Positions 8,118 through 18,012 are shown, counted from the first letter of the stretch. The stretch is 64,000 bases of DNA from Sphingobacteriaceae bacterium (GCA_903642215.1 CAHJWG010000011.1:1-64000), one strand, 5' to 3'. Made by a program: numbers and translations. Notes: generated by a model not told the origin, from the letters alone.

Positions 8118-8858
8118 TTACAACAATAATAAGTTTTTTAAAGGATAATCAAACAACAGTTTTTCCATATAACTGGTTTTGAGTGATTTTTCTAAAGCAG
8201 CTGCATGTTTCGGATGGTGCATATCGCTGGAAATAAAATCAACCAGATGGCGGTCTATCATTGTTTCTGCAAGAAGCTTTGTTTTTGTACCGTAATAACC
8301 GGTTAAAGAAATCGTGTTCATTTGCAGATCGCAACCCCAGCTTTTCACATTTTCGCAATTTTCTATGCTAAAGTAAGGATATCGTTCCGGATGCGCCAAA
8401 ATAGGTTTGTAACCCATTTCTCTCATCTTTTGAATAACCGGGATTAAATTTGGATGCGCATCAATAAAAGACATTTCAAAAAGCAGGTAATTATCTTTCA
8501 TCGGCATCACCCGGCCTTCATCCAGCAAAACTTCAAACCCTTCATCCAGCAAATGTTCTGCTGCGGCATCAAGTTCTATTTCTATCTGTTGATTTTGCAA
8601 TTCGTTTTGTAAAACATACAGTGCAGCAGCAATAGTTTCTGATGTATTACGGTAATAATCTACCATAATATGCGGCGTGGCAATAATTTTTTTGATGCCT
8701 AAATCCATCATTGCTTTAACCAGCACAACAGATTCTTCTACATTTTGCGCACCGTCATCAATTCCCGGCAAAACATGCGAGTGCATATCAACGCCAATTG
8801 TACTTAAATCAAATCGTCTAATTTCGTCAATCTTTTTTTTACTAAAAAGCCCGAACAT
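8118..8858 (-). CDS. CpsB/CapC-type tyrosine-protein phosphatase (PHP fold)
   Basis: A 246-residue PHP-fold metallophosphatase of the CpsB/YwqE family, which dephosphorylates the tyrosine kinase that controls polysaccharide export. The metal-binding start DMHSHVLPGIDDG (about residues 24-36), ATPHI, and the later LAHPERYPYF and SSDMHHPKH supply the usual His/Asp ligands. It is the last gene of a five-gene leftward operon making nucleotide sugars, 2 bases after rfbB, which supports a capsule or exopolysaccharide role. No Wzz/Wzc-like kinase is in the window. Confidence 0.88.
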   Translation of the reverse strand: MFGLFSKKKIDEIRRFDLSTIGVDMHSHVLPGIDDGAQNVEESVVLVKAMMDLGIKKIIATPHIMVDYYRNTSETIAAALYVLQNELQNQQIEIELDAAAEHLLDEGFEVLLDEGRVMPMKDNYLLFEMSFIDAHPNLIPVIQKMREMGYKPILAHPERYPYFSIENCENVKSWGCDLQMNTISLTGYYGTKTKLLAETMIDRHLVDFISSDMHHPKHAAALEKSLKTSYMEKLLFDYPLKNLLLL

Positions 8859-8860
8859 AA

Positions 8861-9916
8861 TTAACGGTTTTCGTACTGCTCCTGATAATATTGCTGATAA
8901 TTACCTGACGTGATGTTGTTTAACCAATCTTCATTAGCTAAATACCAGCTAACTGTTTTTTCTAAACCCTGCTCAAAAGTAACGCTCGGTGTCCAGCCTA
9001 ATTCGTTTTTTAATTTGGTTGCGTCGATCGCATATCGTAAATCATGGCCGGCACGATCTTTTACATAAGTAATTAATTGTGCTGATTCTCCTTCTATCCT
9101 GCCTAATTTTTCATCCATTATTTTGCATAATAAATAAACCAGGTCGATATTTTTCCATTCGTTATGCCCGCCGATATTATAAGTTTTACCGGCAGCCGAA
9201 TTATGAAATATTACGTCGATTGCACGTGCATGGTCTTCCACCCAAAGCCAGTCGCGGATGTTTTCTCCTTTTCCGTAAACCGGAATAGGTTTCTTTTCCT
9301 GAATATTATGTATTGTTAACGGAATTAATTTTTCGGGAAAATGGTTTGAACCATAATTGTTGGAGCAGTTTGAAATTACCGTGTTCATGCCGTAAGTATC
9401 CTGATAAGCGCGAACCAAATGATCAGAACCTGCTTTTGAAGCAGAATACGGCGAATGCGGATCGTAAGCGGTTTCCTCGGTAAACATCCCTTCTTCGCCT
9501 AAAGTACCGTAAACTTCATCGGTAGAAACATGGTAAAAACGGGTTTTATCGTATTTTCCTTTCCAGGTTTCGCGGGCGGCGTTCAGCAAATTTGCCGTAC
9601 CTACTACATTCGTCATCACAAACTCTAATGGATTGGTGATAGAACGATCAACATGAGATTCTGCCGCCAGATGAATTACGGCATCCGGTTGTTCCTGCGC
9701 AAATAAATCATAGATAAAAGAAGCATCCACAATATCACCTTTTACAAACTGATAGTTAGGCTCATTTTCGATATCATGTAAATTAGCCAGATTACCGGCA
9801 TACGTTAATTTGTCTAAATTGATAATCTGATACTGAGGATAATTTTTAACAAACCGGCGCACAACGTGCGAACCGATAAAACCGGCACCTCCGGTGATGA
9901 TAATTTTTTTTTCCAT
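8861..9916 (-). CDS. rfbB: dTDP-glucose 4,6-dehydratase
   Basis: A 351-residue extended SDR enzyme that converts dTDP-glucose to dTDP-4-keto-6-deoxyglucose, the entry step to rhamnose and other 6-deoxy sugars. NAD-binding GGAGFIGSHV is at residues 8-17, HLAAESHVDRSI and the catalytic YSASKA (YxxxK) follow, and VSTDEVYG carries the Thr-Asp-Glu dehydratase residues. Length is typical. The other rml genes (rmlA, C, D) are absent from the window, so the end product is unknown. It sits between galE and the CpsB-like gene in the operon. Confidence 0.93.
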   Translation of the reverse strand: MEKKIIITGGAGFIGSHVVRRFVKNYPQYQIINLDKLTYAGNLANLHDIENEPNYQFVKGDIVDASFIYDLFAQEQPDAVIHLAAESHVDRSITNPLEFVMTNVVGTANLLNAARETWKGKYDKTRFYHVSTDEVYGTLGEEGMFTEETAYDPHSPYSASKAGSDHLVRAYQDTYGMNTVISNCSNNYGSNHFPEKLIPLTIHNIQEKKPIPVYGKGENIRDWLWVEDHARAIDVIFHNSAAGKTYNIGGHNEWKNIDLVYLLCKIMDEKLGRIEGESAQLITYVKDRAGHDLRYAIDATKLKNELGWTPSVTFEQGLEKTVSWYLANEDWLNNITSGNYQQYYQEQYENR

Positions 9917-9922
9917 ATAGCT

Positions 9923-9937
9923 AATACTTCTTTTAAG
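9923..9937 (+). repeat. Dispersed motif copy, form A
   Basis: AATACTTCTTTTAAG lies in the 31-base gap between galE and rfbB, 6 bases upstream of the rfbB start codon. Confidence 0.65.
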
Positions 9938-9947
9938 GAGTATTTAT

Positions 9948-10973
9948 TTACAAAGGGTTTTCTTTGAGGTATTTTTCCCAATTCCAGGCAGTAAGCATCA
10001 TTGCATCTACATCCAGTTCTGTTTTCCATTTCAACATATTTGCTGCTTTAGTTACGTCGCCCCAAACCTGCTCTACATCGCCGGAACGGCGCGGGCCGAT
10101 TTCATAATTCAGTTTTTCACCGGTTGTTTTTTCAAAGGCTTTAATCACTTCCAAAACAGAACTTCCTTTACCGGTACCGATATTAAAAACGTCATAACCG
10201 TTAAAATCAGCGGAAGATTCCATGTATTTTAAAGCAGCCACATGCGCTTTTGCTAAATCAACCACATGGATGTAATCACGCACATTACTACCGTCGGGCG
10301 TGTGGTAATCGTTACCAAAAACAGTTAACTTCTGGCGTTTGCCGATGGCTGTTTGCGTAATAAAAGGAACCAGATTTTGCGGTACACCAATTGGCAGTTC
10401 GCCGATTAAAGCGGATGGATGCGCGCCAACCGGATTAAAATAACGTAAAGAAATAATTTTATATGCGCTGCCGGAAGCAATTACATCTTCCAAAATTTCT
10501 TCGGCAACTTGTTTGGTATTTCCGTACGGCGACTGTGCTTTTTTTACCGGTGCTTTTTCGGTAACCGGCAATTCATCCGGCTGCCCGTAAACCGTGCAAC
10601 TGGACGAAAATACAAAGTTCAGTTTTTTACCGGTGTAAGCATTTAACAAGTTAACCAGCGAAAAAAAATTATTTTTATAATACAACAGTGGTTTTTGAAC
10701 AGATTCTCCCACTGCTTTTGAAGCTGCGAAATGAATGATACCGGCAAGATCAGGTTCTTTTTTTACTAATTCCGCAACTGCATTTTCGTAACATAAATCA
10801 AGCTGATAATAAGCAGGTTTAAAACCCAGTATTTTATTAAGCTGATCTAAGATTTTAGGATTTGAGTTGGAAACATTATCCACAATAATAGGTTCATAAC
10901 CAGCATTTACCAGTTCTACAACTGTATGCGATCCTATAAAACCTAAACCACCGGTAACCAAAATTTTTGACAT
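9948..10973 (-). CDS. galE: UDP-glucose 4-epimerase
   Basis: A 341-residue extended SDR epimerase interconverting UDP-glucose and UDP-galactose. GGLGFIGSHT (residues 8-17) binds NAD, FSSSCTVYGQPDELPVTE is a GalE signature, and YGNTKQ supplies the YxxxK catalytic pair. The C-terminal GPRRSGDVEQVWGD is also typical. It lies 2 bases downstream of the UDP-xylose synthase gene, so it is translated within the nucleotide-sugar operon and probably serves polysaccharide synthesis more than galactose catabolism. Confidence 0.93.
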   Translation of the reverse strand: MSKILVTGGLGFIGSHTVVELVNAGYEPIIVDNVSNSNPKILDQLNKILGFKPAYYQLDLCYENAVAELVKKEPDLAGIIHFAASKAVGESVQKPLLYYKNNFFSLVNLLNAYTGKKLNFVFSSSCTVYGQPDELPVTEKAPVKKAQSPYGNTKQVAEEILEDVIASGSAYKIISLRYFNPVGAHPSALIGELPIGVPQNLVPFITQTAIGKRQKLTVFGNDYHTPDGSNVRDYIHVVDLAKAHVAALKYMESSADFNGYDVFNIGTGKGSSVLEVIKAFEKTTGEKLNYEIGPRRSGDVEQVWGDVTKAANMLKWKTELDVDAMMLTAWNWEKYLKENPL

Positions 10974-10975
10974 TG

Positions 10976-11959
10976 CTATTTGTTATAATAAGCGAAATCT
11001 TTGTGCTGAATTTCTATATCAGGCAATGATTTAAAATATTCATAAGTAATTTTTAGTCCTTCGGAACGGGAAACTTTTGGCTCCCAATCCAAAATTGCCC
11101 TGGCTTTTGTAATATCAGGCCGACGCTGTTTCGGGTCGTCTGTGGGTAATGGTTTACTTACCAGTTCCTGGTCAGTTCCGGTTAGCTTAATTATTTCTTC
11201 GCCAAACTGCCTGATTGTTATCTCATCGGGATTACCGATATTCATTGGCTGCGTGTAATCACTCAGCAATAACCGGTGTATTCCTTCGATCAAATCATCT
11301 ACATAACAAAAAGAACGGGTTTGAGAACCATCGCCAAAAACAGTGAGTTCTTCTCCACGCAAAGCCTGGCCAATAAAAGCCGGCAAAACACGACCGTCGT
11401 TCAGGCGCATTCTCGGGCCATAAGTATTAAAAATACGAATAATCCGTGTTTCTACCTGATGAAAAGTGTGATAAGCCATTGTAATTGCTTCCTGGAAACG
11501 CTTGGCTTCATCGTAAACGCCACGCGGGCCAACCGGGTTTACGTTCCCCCAATATTCTTCGGGCTGCGGGTTTACACTTGGATCGCCATAAACTTCGGAA
11601 GTTGAAGCAACCAGAATACGTGCTTTTTTATCTTTGGCCAAACCCAATAAATTATGTGTTCCCAACGAACCGACTTTTAAGGTTTGAATCGGGATTTTTA
11701 AATAATCAATCGGGCTTGCCGGTGAAGCAAAGTGCAGAATGTAATCCAGCTGGCCGGAAACATGTACATATTTAGAAACATCATGATTGTAAAACTCAAA
11801 ATTTTCGAGTTTAAAAAGATGTTCAATATTCCGTAAATCGCCTGTGATTAAATTATCCATCGCGATTACGTGATAATCTTCCTTGATGTACCGATCACAT
11901 AAGTGAGAACCTAAAAAGCCGGCCGCACCTGTAATTAAAATTCGTTTTCTGTTTGCCAT
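10976..11959 (-). CDS. UDP-glucuronate decarboxylase (UDP-xylose synthase)
   Basis: A 327-residue extended SDR enzyme. [14 protein letters not shown] (residues 11-24) is the NAD site, YDEAKR the YxxxK pair, and [22 protein letters not shown] plus [16 protein letters not shown] are hallmarks of UDP-xylose synthase. It decarboxylates UDP-glucuronate to UDP-xylose. The gene starts inside the stop codon of the UDP-glucose dehydrogenase gene (TAATG overlap), which makes the substrate of this enzyme, so the two form a coupled pathway from UDP-glucose to UDP-xylose. Confidence 0.92.
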   Translation of the reverse strand: MANRKRILITGAAGFLGSHLCDRYIKEDYHVIAMDNLITGDLRNIEHLFKLENFEFYNHDVSKYVHVSGQLDYILHFASPASPIDYLKIPIQTLKVGSLGTHNLLGLAKDKKARILVASTSEVYGDPSVNPQPEEYWGNVNPVGPRGVYDEAKRFQEAITMAYHTFHQVETRIIRIFNTYGPRMRLNDGRVLPAFIGQALRGEELTVFGDGSQTRSFCYVDDLIEGIHRLLLSDYTQPMNIGNPDEITIRQFGEEIIKLTGTDQELVSKPLPTDDPKQRRPDITKARAILDWEPKVSRSEGLKITYEYFKSLPDIEIQHKDFAYYNK

Positions 11960-13269
11960 TATTCAATTGTTTTTCTGCCGATACTGCTGTAATAAAAGCC
12001 CATTTTGCTCATTCTGTCCAGATCGTACAAGTTCCTGCCGTCAAAAATAACACTATTCTTGAGCTTCTCTTTCACATAACTAAAATCCGGTGTTCTAAAA
12101 ACAGACCATTCTGTAACAATCAGCAAGGCATCTGCACCTTCCAACGCTGCGTAGCGATCTGCGGCATAAGAAATTTTATCGCCTAAAAGCTTTTGCACAT
12201 TTGGCATTCCTTCCGGATCGTAAGCTACTACCGAAGCACCGTGTTTTACCAGTTCATCAATAATATACAAAGCCGGTGCTTCGCGGATATCATCCGTTTC
12301 CGGTTTGAAAGCCAATCCCCACAGCGCAAACTTTTTACCTTCAATGCCATCTTTAAAATATTCCAATACTTTTTTTACCAGCTTTTTCTTCTGGGTTTCA
12401 TTCACTTCCATTACAGAATCCAGAATTTTGAAATCGTAGCCGTATTCTTTGGCAGATTTAAACATGGCCTGCACATCCTTCGGGAAACAGCTGCCGCCGT
12501 AACCAACGCCGGGAAATAAAAACCGTTTGCCGATACGCGCATCAGCACCGATTCCGGCACGTACCATATCCACATTTGCGCCAACCAGCTCGCACATGTT
12601 TGCCACTTCATTCATAAAAGTAATTTTTGTGGCGAGAAACGAATTGGCGGCGTATTTTGTTAATTCTGAAGAACGTTCATCCATAAATAAAATCGGGTTT
12701 CCCTGGCGAACGTAAGGTGCGTATAATTCACCTAAAATTTCGCGGGCACGTTCATCTGTCGTACCGATTACCACACGGTCGGGCTTCATAAAATCCTCAA
12801 CTGCAACACCTTCCCGTAAAAATTCAGGATTGGATACCACCGCAAACTCAATAGCTGTGTTTTCCTTAAAAACAGCTGTTACTTTATCTGCCGTACCAAC
12901 CGGAACAGTAGATTTAGTGATGATCACTTTATATTCTGTTATGATTTTGGCAATATCTTTTGCAGCACCTAAAACATAACTTAAATCGGCAGATCCGTCT
13001 CCTCCCGGAGGCGTTGGCAAAGCCAGGAAAATAACCTGTGCTTCTTCAATCGCTTCGGCCAGGTTTTTTGTAAAATGCAGTCTTTCTTGTTTAATGTTCC
13101 GGTGAAAAAGCAAATCTAAACCAGGCTCATAAATCGGTAAAATACCGTTTTGCATGGCTTTAACTTTTTCCTCATTGATGTCAACGCAGATCACCTCATT
13201 TCCGGTTTCTGCAAGGCATGTTCCGGTTACTAATCCAACGTAACCTGTTCCTACTACGGCAATTTTCAT
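11959..13269 (-). CDS. ugd: UDP-glucose 6-dehydrogenase
   Basis: A 436-residue enzyme that oxidises UDP-glucose twice to UDP-glucuronate using NAD. The N-terminal [15 protein letters not shown] is the Rossmann site, SNPEFLREG and [14 protein letters not shown] lie in the middle, and Cys261 in [12 protein letters not shown] is the catalytic thiol. The C-terminal domain has [18 protein letters not shown]. It is the first gene of the five-gene leftward operon. The 65-bp gap to divergent waaA must contain both promoters. Confidence 0.95.
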   Translation of the reverse strand: MKIAVVGTGYVGLVTGTCLAETGNEVICVDINEEKVKAMQNGILPIYEPGLDLLFHRNIKQERLHFTKNLAEAIEEAQVIFLALPTPPGGDGSADLSYVLGAAKDIAKIITEYKVIITKSTVPVGTADKVTAVFKENTAIEFAVVSNPEFLREGVAVEDFMKPDRVVIGTTDERAREILGELYAPYVRQGNPILFMDERSSELTKYAANSFLATKITFMNEVANMCELVGANVDMVRAGIGADARIGKRFLFPGVGYGGSCFPKDVQAMFKSAKEYGYDFKILDSVMEVNETQKKKLVKKVLEYFKDGIEGKKFALWGLAFKPETDDIREAPALYIIDELVKHGASVVAYDPEGMPNVQKLLGDKISYAADRYAALEGADALLIVTEWSVFRTPDFSYVKEKLKNSVIFDGRNLYDLDRMSKMGFYYSSIGRKTIE

Positions 13270-13334
13270 ATATGGAATTTTTGTTTAAAACTATAAGTTC
13301 TACCTTCGACGAATATATAAAATTTAGTTAAATA

Positions 13335-14561
13335 ATGCTTTTGCTATATCGCCTTACGCTAAAAATCTACTATTTTGGTATATGGTTTGCCTCGTTTTTT
13401 AACCAAAAAGCGCGTTTTTGGATACAGGGGCGCAGCACACAATCGCCTATTACGTTAAAAGAAAGTATATGGTTCCATTTTGCTTCATTAGGCGAATTTG
13501 AACAAGGCCGGCCGGTACTCGAAAAACTGAAAGCAGAAAATTTATCGATAAAAACAGTAGTCACTTTTTTTTCTCCTTCGGGATATGAGATCCGGAAAAA
13601 TACGCCGCTGGCCGATTACGTTTATTATTTACCGTTGGATACGCGCCGAAATGCAGTAAATTTTCTCCAAACCATTAATCCTAAAATTGCCGTTTTTACT
13701 AAGTATGAGTACTGGTATTTTTTTATGGATGAATTATACCAGCGTGAAATACCTTTGTATTTAATTTCCGGGATCTTTCGTCCGCAGCAAATATTTTTTC
13801 GGAATTACGGGAGCTTTTACCGCAACATGCTTCTTTTAGTACACTATTTTTTTGTTCAGGATGAAGTTTCCAAAAGTTTACTGGCCGGTATCGGTATAAA
13901 AAATGTTGCCGTTAGCGGCGATACCCGTTTTGACCGGGTTTGGGAAAATGCACAAACGGTAAAACCAATTGCTACAGTTGAAGCGTTTAAAGCCAACCAT
14001 AAAATTTTTATTGCGGGAAGTACGTGGCCGCCTGACGAAGATTTGATCGTAAATTTAATTCTGCTTTATCCCGATTGGAAATTTATCATCGCGCCGCATG
14101 AAATCGGTGAAGAGAAAATTAGTAACCTCCTGCAAAAACTTCCGGCAGAAAAAACAATCCGCTATTCGGAAATTAATGTTGATTTAACTGCTTTACAAGA
14201 GAAACAGATTTTAGTAATTGATAATATCGGCTTGCTTTCCAGCCTTTATCAATATGGAAACATCGCTTACATTGGCGGCGGTTTCGGTACCGGAATCCAC
14301 AATACGCTGGAAGCCGCTGCTTTTGGTTTGCCTGTTATTTTCGGACCCGCTTATCAAAAATTTAAAGAAGCGGTTGATTTGATTAAGCTGGATGCAGGTT
14401 TTTCTATCGTAAACGAAGCATCGCTGGAAAATGCAGTTTCAAAATTGATTACAGATGAAAATTTTTATCATCAAGCTTCAACCCAAGCAAAAAATTATAC
14501 GCGGCAAAACATCGGTGCCACCAAAAAAATTATGGATTATATCCGTCAGCAAGGATTTTAG
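13335..14561 (+). CDS. waaA: 3-deoxy-D-manno-octulosonic acid (Kdo) transferase
   Basis: A 408-residue glycosyltransferase (GT30) that adds Kdo to lipid A precursors at the inner membrane. The N-terminal membrane helix and the WFHFASLGEFEQGRPV segment (a family landmark carrying the catalytic Glu) are followed by a C-terminal GT-B half with YIGGGFGTGIHNTLEAAAFGLPVIFGP, the sugar-nucleotide site. Length is normal. It is transcribed divergently from the nucleotide-sugar operon, placing lipid A core and polysaccharide genes together. A form A dispersed motif lies inside at 13830. Confidence 0.93.
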   Translation: MLLLYRLTLKIYYFGIWFASFFNQKARFWIQGRSTQSPITLKESIWFHFASLGEFEQGRPVLEKLKAENLSIKTVVTFFSPSGYEIRKNTPLADYVYYLPLDTRRNAVNFLQTINPKIAVFTKYEYWYFFMDELYQREIPLYLISGIFRPQQIFFRNYGSFYRNMLLLVHYFFVQDEVSKSLLAGIGIKNVAVSGDTRFDRVWENAQTVKPIATVEAFKANHKIFIAGSTWPPDEDLIVNLILLYPDWKFIIAPHEIGEEKISNLLQKLPAEKTIRYSEINVDLTALQEKQILVIDNIGLLSSLYQYGNIAYIGGGFGTGIHNTLEAAAFGLPVIFGPAYQKFKEAVDLIKLDAGFSIVNEASLENAVSKLITDENFYHQASTQAKNYTRQNIGATKKIMDYIRQQGF

Positions 14562-14564
14562 GTT

Positions 14565-14579
14565 GATAAAAGAAGCATT
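14565..14579 (-). repeat. Dispersed motif copy, form A
   Basis: On the minus strand this reads AATGCTTCTTTTATC. It begins 4 bases after the waaA stop and is preceded on the plus strand by GGTT, as in several other copies. Confidence 0.65.
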
Positions 14580-14593
14580 CGTATTTCTCCACA

Positions 14594-14682
14594 CTGTCAT
14601 TTCGACCGCAGGGAGAAATCTTCTTCCAACCTTACAAGTTCGACTACTTTAATGAAGATTCCTCCTATCGTCGAGATGACAG
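14594..14682. repeat. REP-like imperfect palindrome
   Basis: The left arm CTGTCATTTCGACCGCAGG... (14594-14623) and right arm ending at 14682 are inverted copies with few mismatches, reading GTCATYTCGA and GAGAAATCTTC or close variants. It lies between convergent waaA and hemH. The same family recurs at 62791-62878. Confidence 0.8.
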
Positions 14683-14708
14683 CGTGACTAAAAACTACAA
14701 CACAAATA

Positions 14709-15725
14709 TTAAACTACAGCCATTTCCCGTAAAGCCTCAATAAACTTCGACGAATCATTCAAACTTTCTACCAGCTGGATTTTTTCTCCGCCTAAAGCTT
14801 TAAACTCTTCGCCATATTCTACCGTAACTTCGTAAACGGTTTCTAAACAATCGGCCACAAACGCCGGGCAAAATACCAGCATCCGTTTTTTGCCTTGTTT
14901 GGCCAGTTCTGCCACCACTTCGGTGGTATAAGGTTTTACCCAGGGATCGTTCCCTAAACGTGATTGAAAACAAATGGTATATTTTCCCTTCGGGATATTT
15001 AGTTTTTGGGCGATTAAACGTGCCGTATCATGGCATTGCGCCGAGTAACAAAACTTATTGGCATCGGTTAAAACTGAACAGCAATCGGCTACTTTTAAAC
15101 AATGCTGTTGTGTCGGATCGGATTTGATCAGTTGCCGTTGCGGTAAACCGTGAAAGCTAAACAGAGTATGATCATAAGTTTCAGGCTGATATTTGGCTCC
15201 GTTTTCGGCAAAATTCTCAATCATCAACTCATTATCATGGAAGGAATTAACGAAAGATAAATCTGGAATAGTTAGCCATTTACTCACGATTTCCATCACT
15301 TTTTGATACACCGAACCGCTGCTGGCCGAAGCATACTGCGGGAAAAGTGCAATCACTTTTAAACTATCTACATTGGCGGCTTTCAGTTTATCCAAAGCAG
15401 ATTCTATGGAAGGATTTTGATAACGCATGGCCAGTTCTACCTGATAATCATCGCCTAAAGCTTCCTGCAACATTTCAGCCTGTTTGATACTGTAATATAA
15501 CAAGGGCGAACCGTTTTCTACCGACCAGATTTCTTTATACAATTTAGCAGATTTTGGCGAACGGAAAGGAACAATTGCACCTTTAACCAGCAAAGCGCGC
15601 AAGGCCGAGTTAATGTCGATTACGCGGCCATCCATTAAAAACTCACCTAAATAACGGCGCACATCCTTGGTTTCCGGACTATCGGGCGTACCTAGATTCA
15701 CCAATAAAACTCCCTTTTTCCCCAT
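14709..15725 (-). CDS. hemH: Ferrochelatase
   Basis: A 338-residue ferrochelatase or coproporphyrin ferrochelatase that inserts Fe(II) into the porphyrin. The N-terminus KGVLLVNLGTPDSPE, the SFHGLPQRQL segment carrying the catalytic His, and FCPAFVADCLETVYEV with the conserved acidic residue are all present. Two Cys pairs (HCLKVADCC) are notable, but no bound cluster can be claimed. It is a single gene flanked by a REP-like palindrome and a dispersed motif. Cytosolic or peripheral membrane location is expected. Confidence 0.93.
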   Translation of the reverse strand: MGKKGVLLVNLGTPDSPETKDVRRYLGEFLMDGRVIDINSALRALLVKGAIVPFRSPKSAKLYKEIWSVENGSPLLYYSIKQAEMLQEALGDDYQVELAMRYQNPSIESALDKLKAANVDSLKVIALFPQYASASSGSVYQKVMEIVSKWLTIPDLSFVNSFHDNELMIENFAENGAKYQPETYDHTLFSFHGLPQRQLIKSDPTQQHCLKVADCCSVLTDANKFCYSAQCHDTARLIAQKLNIPKGKYTICFQSRLGNDPWVKPYTTEVVAELAKQGKKRMLVFCPAFVADCLETVYEVTVEYGEEFKALGGEKIQLVESLNDSSKFIEALREMAVV

Positions 15726-15737
15726 AAAAATTTAAGC

Positions 15738-15752
15738 GATACTTCTTTTATC
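15738..15752 (+). repeat. Dispersed motif copy, form A, upstream of hemH
   Basis: GATACTTCTTTTATC, a full match to the 15-base frame, lies 12 bases upstream of the hemH start codon. Confidence 0.75.
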
Positions 15753-15876
15753 ATGCAAAAATAGGTTTTATTGGATTGGCTTTATGAGGAATTTGTCAGT
15801 AGAAATCAATTTGACTATGTGATAACATTTATATTTATCCATTTAATAAGTTAAAATTATTTAGTTAAATTTGATT

Positions 15877-16113
15877 ATGGGCGTATTGGTGAATACAAAA
15901 AACAAACAGGAAGAAAAAGTTTTATTAGCTTTCCTGGATAGTTTACATTACAACTATCAAGCTGATATTGAAGGCGAAGCTGATCAAAACAATTCATTTA
16001 TCGATCAATATAATACAGAAATAGACCAAGCAGATGCAGAAATAAAAAATGGAAATTTTCTGAGCCATCAGGATATTGAACAGTTTTTCCTGCAAAGAAG
16101 AAAAGCACTTTAG
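15877..16113 (+). CDS. Putative antitoxin of a ParE-type system
   Basis: A 78-residue acidic protein with no close family I can name. It is inferred to be the antitoxin from its small size, charge pattern and 1-base overlap (TAGTG) with a ParE/RelE-fold toxin gene. The C-terminal half (NGNFLSHQDIEQFF...) resembles the tails of antitoxins in which SxxE/D-type helices wrap the toxin. The ATG at 15877 was preferred to a TTG 6 bases upstream. It probably represses its own promoter, but no operator could be identified. Confidence 0.75.
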   Translation: MGVLVNTKNKQEEKVLLAFLDSLHYNYQADIEGEADQNNSFIDQYNTEIDQADAEIKNGNFLSHQDIEQFFLQRRKAL

Positions 16114-16406
16114 TGGAAATAAAATGGAATAAATTAGCTGCTGAACAATTATTAGATGCTATTAGATATCTGGAGGACAACGAACAGTTTGCATATGCCG
16201 AGAAAATAGAAGCGGATATCTTAGCAAAAATAAAATTGCTGCCTGAACAGCCGGAAATTTATCAGCCTGACAGATTAAAGAAAAATAATGACGGAAGTTT
16301 TTATGCTTTTGAAGTTGACCATTATAGGGTTTCCTATAGAAAATTACCTGAAGAAATAAGAATTCTGCGAGTCCGACATTCAAGCAGAAGGCCATTTACC
16401 AGATAA
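16113..16406 (+). CDS. ParE/RelE-fold toxin
   Basis: A 97-residue basic protein of the ParE/RelE toxin superfamily. It begins with a short strand (EIKWNKLAAEQLLDAIRYLEDN), has two helices, then strands including FYAFEVDHYRVSYRKLPEEIRILRVRH ending in RRP. The HSSRRPF tail is typical of ParE-type gyrase inhibitors and not of ribosome-dependent RelE. The start is a GTG (16113-16115) overlapping the antitoxin TAG stop, so translation is coupled and likely weaker than that of the antitoxin. Confidence 0.85.
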   Translation: MEIKWNKLAAEQLLDAIRYLEDNEQFAYAEKIEADILAKIKLLPEQPEIYQPDRLKKNNDGSFYAFEVDHYRVSYRKLPEEIRILRVRHSSRRPFTR

Positions 16407-16460
16407 AGATTAGTTAGTAATACAAGTGCTAAGTATAGCTGCAATCAGTATACTGAAAAT

Positions 16461-17156
16461 TTATGCTCCCTTCACTTTCCAAAGCAACCACCAAGGCGTT
16501 CCGGGCGCATCATGATGCTCGTAATGGTAACCGAAAAAATAGCAGGTAAAAAAAGCAACGAAATGATTTTTGCCTTGTGAGGTAGAGTGATGATGATTAT
16601 CATGTTCGCCTTTGTGCGGCAAATACGTGCCGAAATAGAAAAGCTGTAATGTGCTTATCAGCGAAGGCAAAACCCAAAACAAAATCAGGTTTGGCTGCGG
16701 AATCCACAACTTCAAAACATTAAACAAAATCGCCATAAAAACAACCTGCCAGATGGAAAGGTAATTGCGAATAAAACGAAAATACCAGCTAAAAAAATTA
16801 CCGTTGTGGTAATCCGGGTCGTGTTCGGTGTGCACATGGCTATGGTGCAAATGATGTTTAGTGTACAATTTTGGATACCAAAAAGCGGCATAAAACAAGG
16901 TGCAAACCTGACCGATAATTTTATTTACTGTTGAATTTGGAGAAACCGTGCCGTGCATCGCATCATGGGCTGTAATAAAAAGGCCGGTATACAAGTGCAT
17001 TTGTAATAAAATCAGCAGATAAAGTAACGGATTGGTCCAGCTGAAATGCCATTGCATCAGCAATATGGTTGAGGAGAGCCAACAGCCAATTACCAGAGCT
17101 GCAAAGAACAGTCCCAAGCCGGAAGCTGTATGTTTTTTAATAATAAGATTGGCCAT
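16461..17156 (-). CDS. Beta-carotene ketolase-like desaturase/hydroxylase (CrtW type)
   Basis: A 231-residue membrane di-iron enzyme of the fatty-acid-desaturase superfamily. His boxes are HDAMHG (64-69), HHLHH (101-105) and YHYEHHDAPGTPWW near the C-terminus, with four hydrophobic stretches between. The short length, HDAMHG, and location at the end of a carotenoid operon favour a CrtW-type 4-ketolase. A beta-carotene hydroxylase or a true acyl desaturase cannot be excluded. It lies 4 bases after ispH and is the last gene of the leftward operon. Confidence 0.75.
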   Translation of the reverse strand: MANLIIKKHTASGLGLFFAALVIGCWLSSTILLMQWHFSWTNPLLYLLILLQMHLYTGLFITAHDAMHGTVSPNSTVNKIIGQVCTLFYAAFWYPKLYTKHHLHHSHVHTEHDPDYHNGNFFSWYFRFIRNYLSIWQVVFMAILFNVLKLWIPQPNLILFWVLPSLISTLQLFYFGTYLPHKGEHDNHHHSTSQGKNHFVAFFTCYFFGYHYEHHDAPGTPWWLLWKVKGA

Positions 17157-17160
17157 AATA

Positions 17161-18012
17161 TCAATATTGTTCCAAAACTCCTTTTACTTCCTTCATCAGC
17201 CACATTGGTGTTGAGGTTGCGCCGCAGATTCCGATGGTATCATTTGCAGAAAACATGGAAACTTCCAGTTCATCAGCAGAAGAAACAAAATAAGTATTCG
17301 GGTTATATTTACGGCAAACTTCATACAAAACTTTCCCGTTGGAAGATTTTTTACCGGATACAAAAAGTATTTTATCAAACCGCCTTACAAACTCTGGCAA
17401 ATCCTTATCGCGGTTAGAAACCTGTCGGCAAATAGTATCATTGGCAATAACTTCGTGGCCGCGGTTAGTGAGTTCATCTTTAATGTGATAAAATTTTTCC
17501 ATGCTTTTGGTCGTCTGGCTGTACAGCGTAAACCGTTGCGGCAAATCTATCTCGTCCAGCTCCTTCAAATCCTGAAAAACAAGGGCTTCATTGTTGGTTT
17601 GGCCTTGTAAACCGATTACTTCCGCATGGCCGTGTTTACCAAAAATCAGGATCTTTTCATCCTGATCATGTGAACTTTTAATCCGGTTTTGCAACTTTAA
17701 AACTACCGGACAAGAGGCATCAATCAAATGGATATTATTTTCAAGCGCAATACGATACGTTTCCGGAGCTTCGCCATGCGCACGGATCAACACTTTTTCG
17801 TGTTTCAAATTTGGCAAATCTTCATGCGAAATAATCCGCAACCCTTGCAGTTTCAGCCGTTCTACCTCTTCGTCATTATGCACAATATCTCCCAAACAAT
17901 ACAAATAACCGTCTTGCTTCAAAATTTCTTCGGCCATATCTATAGCGTAAACCACACCAAAACAAAACCCGGATTCCTGATCAATTGTTACCTGTAGCTG
18001 ATAGTTTCCCAT
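17161..18012 (-). CDS. ispH: 4-hydroxy-3-methylbut-2-enyl diphosphate reductase
   Basis: A 283-residue IspH (LytB), the last step of the MEP isoprenoid pathway, giving IPP and DMAPP. The three [4Fe-4S] cysteines are visible at Cys17 (SGFCFGV), Cys101 (DASCPVV) and Cys195 (TICRQ). RAHGEAPE, GKHGHAEV and GATSTPMWL are other conserved segments. The gene lies inside a carotenoid operon, which links precursor supply to pigment synthesis. Spacing is 4 bases to the CrtW-like gene and 44 to the cruF-like gene. Confidence 0.94.
   Translation of the reverse strand: MGNYQLQVTIDQESGFCFGVVYAIDMAEEILKQDGYLYCLGDIVHNDEEVERLKLQGLRIISHEDLPNLKHEKVLIRAHGEAPETYRIALENNIHLIDASCPVVLKLQNRIKSSHDQDEKILIFGKHGHAEVIGLQGQTNNEALVFQDLKELDEIDLPQRFTLYSQTTKSMEKFYHIKDELTNRGHEVIANDTICRQVSNRDKDLPEFVRRFDKILFVSGKKSSNGKVLYEVCRKYNPNTYFVSSADELEVSMFSANDTIGICGATSTPMWLMKEVKGVLEQY

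Noticed and set aside
15866-15873. TAAATTTG as the -7 element of the toxin-antitoxin operon
   Set aside because: It lies only 3 bases before the ATG, so transcription would begin inside the gene; start or promoter assignment is not supported.
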